A stretch of DNA of 64,000 nucleotides from positions 83,331 through 147,330 of the forward strand of contig MNCI01005010.1 of NCBI GenBank assembly GCA_015680685.1. The letters are read 5' to 3'. Origin of the DNA: Gnetum montanum (Eukaryota; Streptophyta; Gnetopsida; Gnetales; Gnetaceae). The position numbers and the translations under genes were made by a program. Below the pieces are notes generated by a model. It made no database searches and was not told the DNA's origin. It worked only from the letters and a program-made list of their open reading frames with translations. Positions 23,389 through 36,100 of this stretch are shown here, piece by piece (the stretch's first letter is position 1; every line of letters starts with the position of its first letter).

Positions 23389-23743
23389 AAAATATCCCAT
23401 AACTTTCTTTACATTTTTAAATCATAAAATATTTTTTTTAAATCATTGTAATAGAGATAGTAACCATGGAGTTTTTGCATACATGGATAGATAAAATATA
23501 TATGTATGTAGGTATATCCAAATGCATAAGTGGAGTTGCAATGCCATGTTTTCAGCATAAGGTAGATGTCATGTGAAGCACCGCTGGTCGCATACATCAG
23601 TGACTCTTAGCTTACCCAACATGTGGTCCAATTGTTGTTGCAATAACATGAAATCACAAGAGTCGTCACTACCATAGCTACTCCTACCATGAAACACCAA
23701 AGAGGTGCATGCTTACGTCCACTGTTTGATACTATTGTTTCTG
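23389..23743. other. Unassigned DNA beside the cyclophilin fragment
   Basis: The short minus frame 23409-23597 has no family resemblance. Nothing here continues the cyclophilin protein. Confidence 0.4.
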
Positions 23744-24013
23744 TCAGGTACATTGCATAGTTGTAGTGTCACCAGTGCCTTTTCCATGAGTGAAGTCACC
23801 GCCCTGGCACATGAAGCTAGGGATCACACGGTGGAAGGTGGAACCCTTGTAATGTAGAGGCTTCCCACTTTGACCAGTGTCCTTCTCGCCTATACACAGT
23901 GCACGAAAGTTCTCCACCATCCTTGGAACCACATCCTTGTAAAGCTCCATCACAACACGCCCAGCAGGGGCACCACCGATCTCGAGGTCAAAGAAAATAG
24001 TTGGGCTCACCAT
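23744..24013 (-). pseudogene. Cyclophilin-type peptidyl-prolyl isomerase, N-terminal half only
   Basis: The frame starts [19 protein letters not shown] and continues [60 protein letters not shown]. This is the start of a plant cytosolic cyclophilin (about 172 residues in the family), including the FHRVIP catalytic arginine and the GEK..G insertion typical of plants. After about residue 84 homology ends abruptly and a stop follows, so the rest of the active site is missing. The first-half frame is open with no intron. Upstream (24014-24120) looks like a 5' leader, with CTAGGGTTT on minus. It could be a truncated gene copy or a captured fragment. Catalysis is not expected. Confidence 0.9.
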
Positions 24014-26586
24014 TTTGTCTCGATTAGATCATGTATGAAAATAGAAACCGTCAAAGATTGACAAACCCTAGCACTTATGCAAAATCCACTGATGCCTGCA
24101 GATTAGTTGTTGTCTCACCATTTCTACAAATTGACAAAGAACCGAAGAATGAACCACGACTGAGACAGTAATGTCGAAAATTAGTATTGCAGGACCTCCT
24201 GGTAGAGCAGCATTCTTTTGGCTTGTTCACCTCCATCAAATTGCCAGTGGCAACACAACAAAACCCTTAGCCGTCATGAAATTCATCCACAGCAACTTCT
24301 TTATTCTTAGTTTTCCAAAACTGTGATTCTACTTCAAAGGCATCCTCAATTTTAGAATCTGATCCATAAGAATTGATACTGGTGGTCACAGTAATTCATG
24401 TGTTGTACTTGGAAATGGTAAAAATAGGCCTCCAAGGTTCGAATCCTAGGCATTATTTGCCATAATTTCCTCCTGGGGATGGGCCCTATTGACATCATCT
24501 AGTTTATTTGCCGTCTGTTTCCCTTTAATGGCTTACTGATCAACATATTTCCTAAGCTTTTCCATTCTTTGACAAGTTCATATTTCTTTTGAAATTGTTT
24601 CCAAATTATTTTAGGCAGAGTGTAGATACCTTCAACAAATATGGGCAGCCTAAAACACTGTTTTCTACCACCTTTCCTTAAGGATAGCTCTTGCTCATTC
24701 TTTATTAGTATCCAAATGATCAATTCTTGAAATTATTTCTAACAATAAAGAATTCCTTGCTTTTCAATTCATTCACCATTTGCACATTATCTCTTGCAAT
24801 CTTCTATTCATTGTCTCTCATATGTGCATCATTATTTCCACCAATAATGTTGTGGTCTCCTAGATATGCATGCCTTTCCTCCTTAAGGGCTCCATGAAAG
24901 AAATGCTTTAGTTGATGATGTAGACAACCAATGATGTTGCTTTGAGGACAATACTCTAGTATACCTAATCCACCTCACAGCATGTTCCAAATGAGAGTTA
25001 GATAGACCTTTGGAATATCCACAAAAGAGATGGGCACGTAAAAGTTCCAACCTAGTGAATTTTGAGAAGCAAAATCATATGCTTGTTTCCCATGCTAAGT
25101 ATTAGTCTAATTGATAATCCAGAGAATTAAAATTAGGGAGAATAAATGCAGCCCATATCATCCAATCTTTTTTAGCGAGTGACAGGAATCAATACCTTCA
25201 TCTTACCATTTCAATAGTTCTATTGAAATATTTTGAAGGTTTCAATCATCTCATAACTCTGTTCCATGAAATGGCCAAAATGTGCCAATAGTAATATCCC
25301 ATATTACCATTATAGGAATTAAAGAATAAATTTACTAACAAATTATCAAATAATTAGAAAATAATGTCATGTATATAATAACCAAAGCATACCATATACA
25401 TAATATAGAAACTTATGTACCAATCTAGCACTTGATACTTACTTATTCAAAACTCCTATGAATAAAAAGGATTAGTGTACACATGTTTAAAATAAAGTAA
25501 AATTAAATTAAAATAAAAAATATACCTTATAAAGGTAATAATAAGGAAAATAACTCAACTATGTAAATACTAGTGAAAGAACAAATTATCATTAACGTAT
25601 ATCTGAATAGAGGATACAAACATAAATCATAGGTTAGATAAGTAACACATTAAAGGTTCAAGCCACAAGCTATTAGAATTATAAGTAATAGAACAAATGC
25701 TTGATTCTCTAACACATCAAGGGTTCAAAAACATGATTTACATTTTTAGAAACTTTGGAAAATTCTCCAAAATTTTAAAAGAAGAAATAATGTAAATAAT
25801 TCCTAGAAGCTAATGTTATAGCAAAATGTTTTCATACTATTAAAATATTAGTGATTTTAATAGCATGATTTTGCAAGGTTGGACATCCTAAAATAATCAG
25901 GTTATGGCACTAAAATTTTAAATAGACATTTGTATAGATTTTATCTTTCTGTAAAATTAAGAATTATGTCAAATCATTATGAAATAAAGAAATACAATTA
26001 ATACATGTTCTTTCACATATTCAAGTAATGTTTCAGGTAGCAAACAATCACCAAGGTGATAGAGATGATATCTTTCAAATGTATAAGATCTTTATGTAAA
26101 CTTTGAACTAGATGCATTCATGTATCTTAGCTTTTAAATAAAATTAAAATTACTAAAATTTTCACCATTGGAGAAATGTATAAAATAAATAGTAAAGACC
26201 ACTCTTTTTAGAATATGAAGAGACATCAATAATATGTGATGAAGTTGAAGAAATGTTGTATTGGTGAGTATGATGAATTATTAAATTAGTGAAGTGATTT
26301 TTTTTTGATGAATGAGTGATGAAATTTATGAATGTTTATGAATTAATGAAAATAATGAAGAAAATTTAATAATAAAATGAATATTATTATTTGATAATCA
26401 AATACAACATGATATGCTAATGTACTCATAGGAATTTGATGGAGCCAACATAACTAATGAAGGGACAAGTCTATTTTCATGGAATAGACATGAGAGATTA
26501 GAACCATTTTATTATTATATCCATCAATATATCTTATTTCTTATATGACTTATACAATAAAATAGAAATTACATGGCTTTTTTCCC
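24014..26586. other. AT-rich DNA; possible SINE fragment, no recognised gene
   Basis: At 24429-24446 CCAAGGTTCGAATCCTAGG resembles a tRNA-type B box, followed by TCCTCCTGGGGATGGGCCC as in the 3' half of some plant SINEs; no A box is visible upstream. The minus frame 24499-24723 is unrecognised. The rest, to 26586, shows no coding, tandem or LTR signal. Confidence 0.35.
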
Positions 26587-27501
26587 TGATAAGCCAAACA
26601 AAGTTTGATGCTGGATTACCGTAATAATTATCTTTTGTTGTAGAGAAGTCACCTCATCTATGAATAATCCATGAGTTGTATCCTTGAAGGAATGGTTCAA
26701 AGTCAAAAATATCATCAAGACAAAGATAATTAGTTTTGGATTCAATTGAAATTACCACACTTACCATTGTCACCCATAAGTAAAATCAATAATACCTTAC
26801 CTTAACTTCTAACATTAAGTTCAAAGATAGAATAAGCTAATTAAACCAAATTGAGATTACATTAATTCATCATAAATTCATAAGTTTACAAAGAATATGT
26901 CACCTAATTTTTGGTCCTACTCTACTTTCTCCACAATGCAACAACTTCACAACCTTAACAAATTGATGGTTGTTAAATGACATAAAGCATCAACACACTT
27001 ATTTAATAATTTAGTGTAGAGAATTCAATCTGGTGTGGGTTCTCTCTTGAGTCTCTGAATCCTCCTCTTATCTACATTTTTAGAATCTAATTTATACTAT
27101 GAATAATGTAAAAAATAATCATTTGGATAATCAATTGATATTGAAGAATTCAATATCCATCAATTTGGATCTACACTAAAATAGATCACTGGTTTTATAA
27201 TTCATGATCATCGCTAAAATTTGCCTATTTTTGCATAAATGGATATCTCACTTTACCTTTTGGGCCTTGTCCCACTACAATTCACACTATCAATCTTTAT
27301 TGTTAACTCTATGTGAAATGATAACATCGATATCAATCTTCATCATTCCAATGATTACCTATGATAAACAAACTTTAAAAGAAAAATTACTACTTATTGA
27401 TTTAACCCACTAGAATCTATTATCTTCAATATACAAAATTAGTAAAAAAATAAAAATACAATTTTATGATGCTAAAATTGGAATAATTTTGGGGTTTACC
27501 A
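26587..27501 (-). repeat. 3' LTR of Athila-like element E
   Basis: Closely matches 56359-57247 from start (TGATAAGCC versus TGATGAGCT) to end (TTTACCA versus TTTAATA). Both contain TCATCTATGAATAA and ATCTTCAATATACAAAATTAG blocks. On minus, AGTATAAATTAG near 27095 is the TATA box. A purine run, AGTTAGGGGCTA, adjoins 27501 on minus. Flanking 5-mers TTCCC (26582-26586) and GTCCC (57248-57252) differ by one base and are the best target-duplication candidate for E. Confidence 0.7.
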
Positions 27502-27699
27502 TAGCCCCTAACTAGCATATGGCTAATGCCTAGCCACAAAGGAAAAATGAATTAAAGGAAAACATTTATACATATAACTACTCAAGAAAAACAACATTGA
27601 TATATATATATATATGAAATTATACACCTAAAATTTCAATATATCATTTCAACACCAAAATGAAATATGTTAATACATGTATCATGATAAACAAGGAAT

Positions 27700-28937
27700 A
27701 TAAATGCTAATATGTCCATTAAATAAACACAAAATTAAACTTGTCCACTATCTATCATTCACAATATTTTTACAATTATAAAAGTAAAAATAAAGTTTGG
27801 TTTTGAGTATTTTATTAAGCCTCAAAGCTTGCTTCAACCTCCATATCCTTCTTAAAATGAGAGGGTTCCACCCCTCATCGTCATCGTGGATTTGAGGGTG
27901 GATAGATTTTTCAATGTCCAACACTATCTTATCCATGGTGGTGATGGTGGAGCTAACTTTCAAAAGCAATGAGAGGATCTCTTGCTAGGTGTATTGGAGC
28001 TCATGCAACTAAGACCAAACTTCATCCTAGAATCCATAAAAATCACTAGCCTCTAGCACTAATGAAGAACTATGCTCTTAAGATTCCCATATAAGTGGTC
28101 CAATTTTTGTATAGATCTTCAAGAAATAGGCAAAGCTATCATTATTTAGAATAGAAAGTGGAACTTCATGCCCATATGCAGCTCAAGAACACCACACTTT
28201 TGAACGATTAATGAAATAAGAAATGGAAAACATAATTTTAAGGAATCATCATTATAGTGATGCATGAGATACCTAATCAAGAAGTAAGAAAAATTTTCTT
28301 CCTCTCCATACTTCAACACTTTCATCACATGGAGTGTAGGGCTAAGCACATAGGTAGTATGTGTGAATGAAAGAACATTGGTGGTGATCATCCTTGTCAT
28401 CACCTGATGTTTAGGTTAGAGTTTTACAAAATGCAAACCCTAGGTCTGAAGTTGGTCATTGTTAATCTTGTCGATGAACTAGTGGAACAATTCATACTTC
28501 TCTTCCATGCTCACCTTATGTTTGATGATGTCCTCCCTCAAACTAGTAGTTGAAACCACTCCTATAGCTTAGCTTCTATGACCTTCACCCCTATCTTCTA
28601 AATAGAAGACACCAAATATTGTTCTAGAGGGTTAGCATTGGTAAGATGGGGTTTGAGGTTTCATTAAAATTCTAAAAATCCTCCTAAATATTCCAATCAA
28701 GGGAGGTCCTGATGAAAGCCCTACATCCTATTATTTCTAGTTGTTGAAGCACTATCACATTTGTGTGATTAAACCACTCAGTATAATTAGCTTCATGATT
28801 CCATAAAGAAATTTTCAAATACTCACTCCTTGGTGCCTCAAAGAAAACTAAAACATTTAACAAATTAAAATTATCACTAGTCTCCTTGCCTAAACCCATA
28901 CATGTACTTGTTGTTCAACTCTAGTGGATTTGGCCAT
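27700..28937 (-). pseudogene. Unrecognised degenerate gene of element E, in the position of an env-like extra ORF
   Basis: A broken reading frame runs from an ATG at 28937 (MAKSTRVEQQVHV) leftward. It continues in the pieces 28684-28899 (FEAPRSEYLKISLWN, NHTNVIVLQQLEIIGCRAF), 28146-28403 (VLKYGEEENFSYFLIRYLMH then FPFLISLIVQKCGV) and 27748-27969 (TITTMDKIVLDIEKSIHPQ). It lies downstream of integrase and before the 3' LTR, where Athila elements carry an extra ORF. The helical pattern around SYFLIRYLMH...FLISLI recalls exon 4 of D's antisense protein (SYFAKGLC...FFIACLW). That is a weak, eye-level resemblance. No transmembrane segment typical of an envelope protein is clear. Confidence 0.4.
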
Positions 28938-29560
28938 TTTATAGTGGAAACCTACAATAATGACAAAAATAAAAAAAATAAACAAGATTAACATTATTTA
29001 TGCAATTTGAATGAAACCCAAAAAATGATCTTAATTCTTCATACCAGTTAATGTAGAGTGAAGCATATGGATTCACATGATAGACAAACCCCACTAATCA
29101 TTTTCATTCATCCCAGTATGGCACTATGATAAATATTGTAGAAGTAATAAGTCATGTTATCTATGGTCAAATGATGTGTATGGTATATATTGATTTAGGG
29201 TAGTGGCTTTTATAACAAAAAGCCACTATCTTATGTGCTATCCTTTTAATTTTTAGAATTTTAATGCTATCGATACATACTGTGAATTCAATATTAATTA
29301 AATTTTTTTGATTGATTTCTATAGCAATCTTTACATTGATCAATATATTCTAAATTTAGGCTATGAACATATTAATTACTATTTCATTTACACTAATAAA
29401 ATTCAAGACATTTGGGAAAATTTCAAACATATCGCCTTTGATCGATCTGAACTCTAAGAATTGATAAGTCCAATAAACATATCGATTGGCATCAAGGAAA
29501 CACTATTCAGATGCAAAATATCTACTAAACTTTACTCATGCTAGAGCTAGATTGAATTAG

Positions 29561-30671
29561 TGATGAGCTAGGAAAAATTTGATGCTAGATACCTTTAAAA
29601 TTTATTTTTCTTTCATTGTAAAGAAATCACCTCATCTATGACTAACCCACAAGTCGTATCCATGGAAGAATGATTCAAAAGTCAAAGAAATCATCAAGAT
29701 AATAAATAATTAGAATTGAATCTAATTAAATTCCACACTTATGCTTGACACTCATAATTATAATCATAAATTTTCACCCTAACTTATAATATTAAGTTCA
29801 AAAATAAAAATTAATAGTTAAATCAAACTAAAATTACAAATAATAATTGAAGATCACAAGGTAGACTTTGCCTAAATTGCAATTCTACCTTACTGTCTCC
29901 ATAGTGCAACAATTTTGATCATTCAATGATGGATTACAAGAATTGCCACAGGGCTCAACAGATCTTCAACAATAACCACAAGATCAATTAATTCCAATTT
30001 TATGTGGAATTCATTGGTATCAAATCCTCCTCTCTCATTTGCTAAAAAAATGAATTTTCTCAATGTGTATGCATAATTGGTGTCCTCCATGTTACAATTT
30101 GAAGTCTTATTTATACTTCACAAATGTTAAAAATAACTATTTTAATAATAGGTTGGATATAAATTAATCCATACAGATTGGCATAATTGCCAAGTTTAGC
30201 ATCTTTGATATCTAGGATTTGGCATAGGATTGGGTTGGAGCGACAAAAGAGGCATTGATGACACTCCACATGTTCATCCTCTATATTGGTGTTGTTGATA
30301 ACTAGTGCTACTACAAATTTGTAGCTGTAGAAATCCATAAGTGTGCTTTTCTATTCACAACCTCTATTATGCTATCGTTTTTCTATTTAAGATAGGCCCT
30401 TCGCAAATTGTTGAATTATGAAAACCATGTGGCCATACTAGTGGATGGCCCTACAAGCATCATGTTGGTAATACAAATTGGCCTCATCATTATCCACAGG
30501 GAGAAATCTACATCATTTATGTTAATATTTTCCAAGTTAGGGTTAATGTTCTGGTTTCAATATGTGCACCCATATAGCTACCAATCTAATGCTGCTAAGC
30601 CATTTCTATGGTTTATCTCTACTATGGTCCTCACTGATCTCATAGAACTCTACTACTCTTAGGTTTTACCA
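29561..30671 (-). repeat. Diverged LTR related to the LTR of element E
   Basis: Starts TGATGAGCTAGG and for about 560 bp follows the E LTR (CATCTATGACTAACCCA, ATCCATGGAAGAATG, TTCACCCTAACTTATAATATT). GTATAAATAAG on minus near 30107-30117 is the TATA box. The right part is unlike E, as U3 regions often are. A possible end is TTTTACCA at 30671. No target duplication was found, so the right boundary is uncertain. Confidence 0.45.
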
Positions 30672-32097
30672 CCCCAAAACAATCTCCAGCAGTGTCATTT
30701 TCCATTTGTATTTTGCACCGTGTGGTTCCTTCATTTATATCTTCATTTCTAGTGTAGGTGTTCATCATGATGCTGAGTAAATCATCACAATCTTTTGAGA
30801 TTCTGCCCTCCTAGAGTAATCTCTACTTCCTTTTCTTAATTATCTTGACTAAAGCCTTTTGGATTTGCCTATCCATTCTACAGCCTTTAAGATGGACATG
30901 AATTTGTAACTACGAATGTAGAGGTGCTTAAGGAACTCAATGGCCAGTAGGGCCTATTCCATCTACAAGTTGAAGATGTTCTTATTCTTGGTGAAGCTGC
31001 TGCATGGTGTGATACAGGGCATGCTTGGGAGATAAAGTAATAACCCTCTTATATAGTAGTAGATACTCTACAAAATTTCCCTTTTTATGCTGCTCATTGC
31101 CAGCGTTGTTGACCTCCTCTGACCCCATCATTTCTTGCCATCATTGTCATCTACTTCTACCTCTACCACACACATTTCTGGGTGGACTATAAATTTTTCA
31201 TATATAGGATACAGATATTCCAACATGAGCTTGACTTCATAGATGCTTCACTAGCTGTGAGGTTATCCAACCTTTCCTTCTTAGCCTTGAATAAGTCATT
31301 TCCTAATGCATGGGCATATGCCACTCCTCTAGTATTTCTCAGCAACGTAGATACCTCATGACTATAAAAATCAATTCATCCAGCTCTCTCTGTATTATCA
31401 TTTGCACTCTTAAATCTTCCTAGAGACAAATCCACTTAGGCTTGTACAAAATATACATAAGAGCTACCCGCGATTCCAAAATATTTTGTTAGTGTGGTAA
31501 CTTGTATTTTCATGGGTGGGCTAATTATTGTAGTATCAACATCTTTTAATTTGTGGAGATTCAATAATGCCTTTGCATTGCAAGCAAAGAACTAAGTGGT
31601 AGCATCAACTCCTATGGTGATAGTTGTAGTGCTCTCCTTGAAAAAATTTTTCCAGCCATGTATCCTATGAGCCTCTGTGCACCTGTTAACATGTTGTTCT
31701 ACAACATGCATTTTCTAGATGTCATTCCAATCACAAGTTTTGCCTCACAACTTACAGTACTTCTTGGCATTTTCAATCTCTCCAAATATGAGAAAGAAGG
31801 ATATCAACATTTGGTGAGCATGGAAATAGGCAGGATCAAGTTTGATGGTCTACTTACATTCTGTGATGGCATCTGCAAACTAACCAAGTCCTGTGAGAGC
31901 TACGCACTTGTTGCTATGTTTTGTTACCTTGGGTGCCAAATGTAGGATTGTTTTGTTTGTGCTTGGCAAGACCCTTGTGCCTAATCTATTTTTCTCCCTT
32001 GGTGGCTCATGCATGTGGATGGTGGGCTACCCTACATGTTACATGCATGGCAATGCCAAATCATTGCTAGTTGGGTTATGATAATCCAACATTGCTA
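30672..32097. other. Degenerate coding-like DNA, unrecognised
   Basis: Both strands have medium frames. The plus frame 31658-31945 (MYPMSLCAPVNMLFYNMH) and minus pieces near 31600-31200 (TTTITIGVDATT, DTTIISPPMKIQVTTLTKYF) are the longest. The composition is less AT-rich than the surroundings, which hints at an old gene, perhaps part of E downstream of integrase. I cannot assign a family or strand. Confidence 0.25.
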
Positions 32098-32290
32098 CAA
32101 ATATATAATATTTATATATTTTATATATAATGTAAACTATAATATTTTTATAATGTTTATATAGTTTATGTAAATGTATATATGATTATATATATAGCAT
32201 TAATATATAATGTCTTTATATAATTTACATCTATGATTATATATAATATAAATTAACATATAATAATATATCATATTAACTAAAATAAAA
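32098..32290. repeat. Low-complexity AT tract
   Basis: Almost only A and T, with TATATATAAT and TTATATA words. Immediately left of more ordinary AT-rich DNA. No gene. Confidence 0.8.
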
Positions 32291-32688
32291 TAACAAACTA
32301 ACAATAATAAACTAATACTCACCACTAAGCTAAAATATAATAAATATTAATTCAACACTAATTAACAATATAAAATCAATCCAAATCCATGGTTTGAGAA
32401 AAATACTTATTAAAAACTGAACCAATTTTTGGGGTTCAACAATTACTCAAAAGAGATCAATATGTTGACATCAATTTGGATTGATTAGATCGAAGTTTAT
32501 ATTGAAAACCCCAATTACATATCAATCATATCAAATTAAGTCATTGAAATCTATATACCATAATTTTTTTATTGCAAGACATAGAATCCTTGATTTCACT
32601 TGATACAACATCTACTAGGCCATTTTTTATTTTCTATAGACATTAATACTTTGATGTTTATTGATTATTGTACTTATGCTAATCACAC

Positions 32689-33077
32689 TATGGTGTTAGT
32701 GGTCGAGATCCCTACTATGGTGGCTATTGATGGATACTAACATTTGTTCGATCCATGGATTTCTATCAACTCTTCATAATATTGATATATAAAACCCTTG
32801 ATAATTATTGCTTTCAGTATATCTCTTAACCATGGTTCTCTTTCCATAAATTTGTTTTTCCAATTAACCTAGGTATGCTACATGCCATAGCTTAATTAAG
32901 GGGGCTAACCAATTAATAAAGGATAAGGTAGTAGGATATAACCAACATAAAAGTTGACCTAAGATCAAGTTAAGGAATGAGTTAGATGCAAGAAATGCAT
33001 CTTAGATCCTTCAATAGCAAGGTAAGAAGTGAGTTAGATAGCCACCATAGTAGGGATCTCATCCACTAACACCTATA
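32689..33077. mobile_element. Small inverted-repeat element (MITE-like)
   Basis: 39-40 bp terminal inverted repeats at 32689-32727 and 33038-33077 match with few differences (left TGGTGTTAGTGG...CTACTATGGTGGCTAT). Total 389 bp, noncoding inside. ACAC flanks both ends (32685-32688 and 33078-33081), a possible 4-bp duplication. It lies left of E's integrase. Superfamily not assigned. Confidence 0.65.
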
Positions 33078-33531
33078 ACACTGATCTTGCATTATATTGT
33101 TAGATTCCTTTACCACTAGAGAGGCTAGTTCCAATATAACACACCCTTTTCACCTTATTAACTTATCTAAGTAGCTAATTAATAGAAACCATATACTTAT
33201 AAGCATTAACCTAACTTAGCTATTTCACCCCTTAATTTCTGGAACCTTGTACTTAATGAATATTATTTGGAAAATAATAGAGTTTATTATGTATAATTTA
33301 TTTATTAATATAAGGCTCACCCTGAGTTGGATTTTGGGTTTAAACTAATCTATCTCAAGGTTGGTGGAGTTGTTTGTCTTCCTTGCATTCTAGAGATGAT
33401 GCTACTGAATTCATTAAAATTCCAACTAACAATAGAAAATACTATTGTCCTCTACATTTTTCAAGGTAAAATTTTTAGACTAAGAAATGTTATTATACTA
33501 TGACATAAGGGTCTTATTTAAGGTTACTATC
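33078..33531 (-). other. Noncoding DNA downstream of E integrase
   Basis: No frame or LTR recognised; read on minus it follows the integrase stop. Confidence 0.4.
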
Positions 33532-34570
33532 CTAAGCCAACACTTCTAATGGATTTGTATCATTGGTTGCATCATCGTTGGGATAGGATTGGTCTAGTAA
33601 TTCTATTAGTTCATCTTCTCTAGATTCTTCTATATGGCATTGATAATATACGTTAAGGCTTTGTCCATTGAATAAGAATATTTTTGAGGATTCATCAATA
33701 GGTGAAATTAAAATACTACCATTAGCATTAGGTTGCACAACTAAATATGGGCCTTCCTACCTAGTTGTTAACTTACCTAGAAATTTATGTAAATGCATAT
33801 TATATAAAAGAACTTTATCACCTATGGAAAAATGTTTCTTAAAAATATGTTTATTATGTAAATTCTTCATTTGTGTTTTGATAATTTTTTGTTTGTTAAG
33901 AGCATGTAGTCTCATTTCATCAAGTTCATGTATGTGATTTATTTGAGAAGCATGGTTTATGTTTTCATCAAAATTCAATTGTTAAGCTAAACATAAAGAT
34001 TCATATTTAATTTCAACAGGCAATAGGAATTTCTTACCATAAACCAATTGATAAGGGGAATATCCTAAACTTGGTTTATATGTAATTCGATAAGCCCAAA
34101 GTGCATCTTGTAAATTTTTTTACCAATCCTTATTTTTAGTAGATGTTGTTTTTGTTAATATATTCAAGATAATTCTATTTGCATTTTCTACTTGGCCATT
34201 GGTTTGAGGATGATAGGCAGTAGTTATCTTATGTTTGATTCCACATGACTTAAGAAATTTCTCCATTATTTTATTTATCAAATAAGTACCTCGATCACTA
34301 ATAATTATCCATGGAGTCCCAAACTAGTTAAAATATTTTCCCAAAGGAAAGCTACTACTACCTTAATGTCATTTGTTGGAGTGACTTTTTCATCAACCCA
34401 TTTAATGACATAATCTATAAAAACCAAAATATATTAACATCCATTAGATGATGGAAATGGTCCTAAAACATTTATACCCCACACATTGAATTGTTTGATT
34501 ATTAGAATTGGGTATAAAGACATTCTTGCTTCTTTTTTATTGCTTCCATTTTTTTGGCATTTATCACATT
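33532..34570 (-). pseudogene. Integrase of Athila-like element E (broken)
   Basis: On minus: a zinc-finger tail with CDKCQKNGSNKK near 34560, then QFNVWGINVLGPFPSSNG (34500-34450), then YILVFIDYVIKWVDEKVTP. The C-terminal domain is at 33757-33978 and 33532-33738: HELDEMRLHALNKQKI, FSIGDKVLLYNMHLHKFLGK, then GPYLVV and GQSLNVYY. These are the hallmark segments of Athila-type integrase C-termini. The enzyme would insert element cDNA into the genome. Many stops and frameshifts. Confidence 0.85.
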
Positions 34571-34879
34571 CTTGGACATGCTTATCAGAATCTTTAAAAA
34601 TAAAGGGCCAATAAAATGCACTTTACAATTGTTTATAGTAGTACATCTGCTATCAAAATGGCCACCTCATAGATTATCATGACACATACGTAAGATTTAT
34701 TATTGTTCATCCTTGGCCACACACTTTCTAGCTATATTATCTTTACATATTTTATAAAGGTATGGACTACTCCAAATATATTTAGAAGTGGTTTTTAAAA
34801 AAGAGTTTTTTCCTTTTTATTGCAGTGAGTTGGGGCTTTCATAGTGGCAAGACAATTTGCTATATCAGCAAATCATGGA

Positions 34880-36100
34880 TCCTTCTTTATGAAAAAGAGT
34901 TGTTCATTAGGAAATTCATCATGAAATACTCCTTGTGTTCTATTTTCCTCCTTAGTTTCTAATCTAGAAGGATTATCAGTCACCACATTCTCCTGACCCT
35001 TTTTATCTAATATGTCAAGATTAAATTCTTGAAGTAATAGACACCATCTCATTATCCTTGTATTTTCTATTTTTTTGTAGCCAAAAACTTTATGGCAAAA
35101 TGATCAATATACACTCTAGTTTTATATCATATTAAATAATTTCTAAATTTATCCGAAGCATATACAATAGATAATAATTCTTTTTCAATAGTTGTATAAT
35201 TTATTTGGGCCTAGTCTAAACTTTTAGATACATAATAATTAACTCATGGCTTATTATCAATATATTGTCCTAAAACTACCCCTACTGTGGTATTGCTAGC
35301 ATCACACATTAAATCAAAAGGGAAATCCCAATTGCATACATTCAATATAGGGGCAGTAGTTACTCTTTTCTTTAATTCTAAGAATGCTTATTGATAATAA
35401 TTGGTCCATATAAAAGGAAAATCCTTTTCTAGCAGCATATACAATGGTTTAGCAACTTTTGAAAAGTTCTTAATGAACCACCTATAATATCCAACATGTC
35501 CTAGACAAGGTTGGATATTTTTCAAATTACTTGGATCTAGATATGTAGATATTACTCTTACTTTTTCTTCATCCATCATTATCCCATCCTTAGAAACAAC
35601 ATGACCTAATACTATGCCATTTGTAACCATCAAATGACTTTGTTCCAAAACTTAATTTTAAATTTCTATCAATACATATATCTAAGACACATTTTAAATG
35701 TTTTAATGCTTCTTCATATATATCTCCATAGATCAAAACTTCATCCATAAACACTTCAAAATAGTCCTCTAACATATCAAAGAATATTGATATCATAGCT
35801 CTTTGGAACGTAGTGGGTGCATTATAGAGGCAAAAAGGCATCTATCAGTAAGCAAAAGTTTCATATATGTAGGTAAAAGTTGTTTTATGCTAGTCTTCAA
35901 GGGAAATGGATACTTGATTATAATCACTAAATCCATCCATAAAACTATAATACTCATGCCCTTCAAGTTTTTCTAAAATTTGGTCTAAATATAGTCAAGG
36001 AAAATGTTCTTTCTTTGCTTTTTTGTTTAGCTTCGTATAATCTATACAAACTCTTCACTTTCCACTCTTTTTTGGAACTATAGTAATTAGGATTACCCAC
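34880..36100 (-). pseudogene. Reverse transcriptase and RNase H of element E, 3' part (broken)
   Basis: 35590-35841 carries MPFCLYNAPTTFQRAM and the polymerase active-site segment as VFMDEVLIYG. Athila enzymes have MDD there, so the second catalytic aspartate is glutamate. 35388-35648 continues with VLGHVVSKDGIMMDEEKV and GHVGYYRWFIKNFSKVAKPL, the connection into RNase H. Upstream, near 36040-36100, VPKKSGK and RVCIDYTKLN are visible on minus. The domain is interrupted by a solo LTR at 36101. Confidence 0.85.

Noticed and set aside
26587-30671. A separate short element bounded by the LTRs at 26587 and 29561
   Set aside because: The LTR at 26587 is far closer to the one at 56359, and flanking TTCCC/GTCCC fits that pair; the 29561 copy lacks a primer site.
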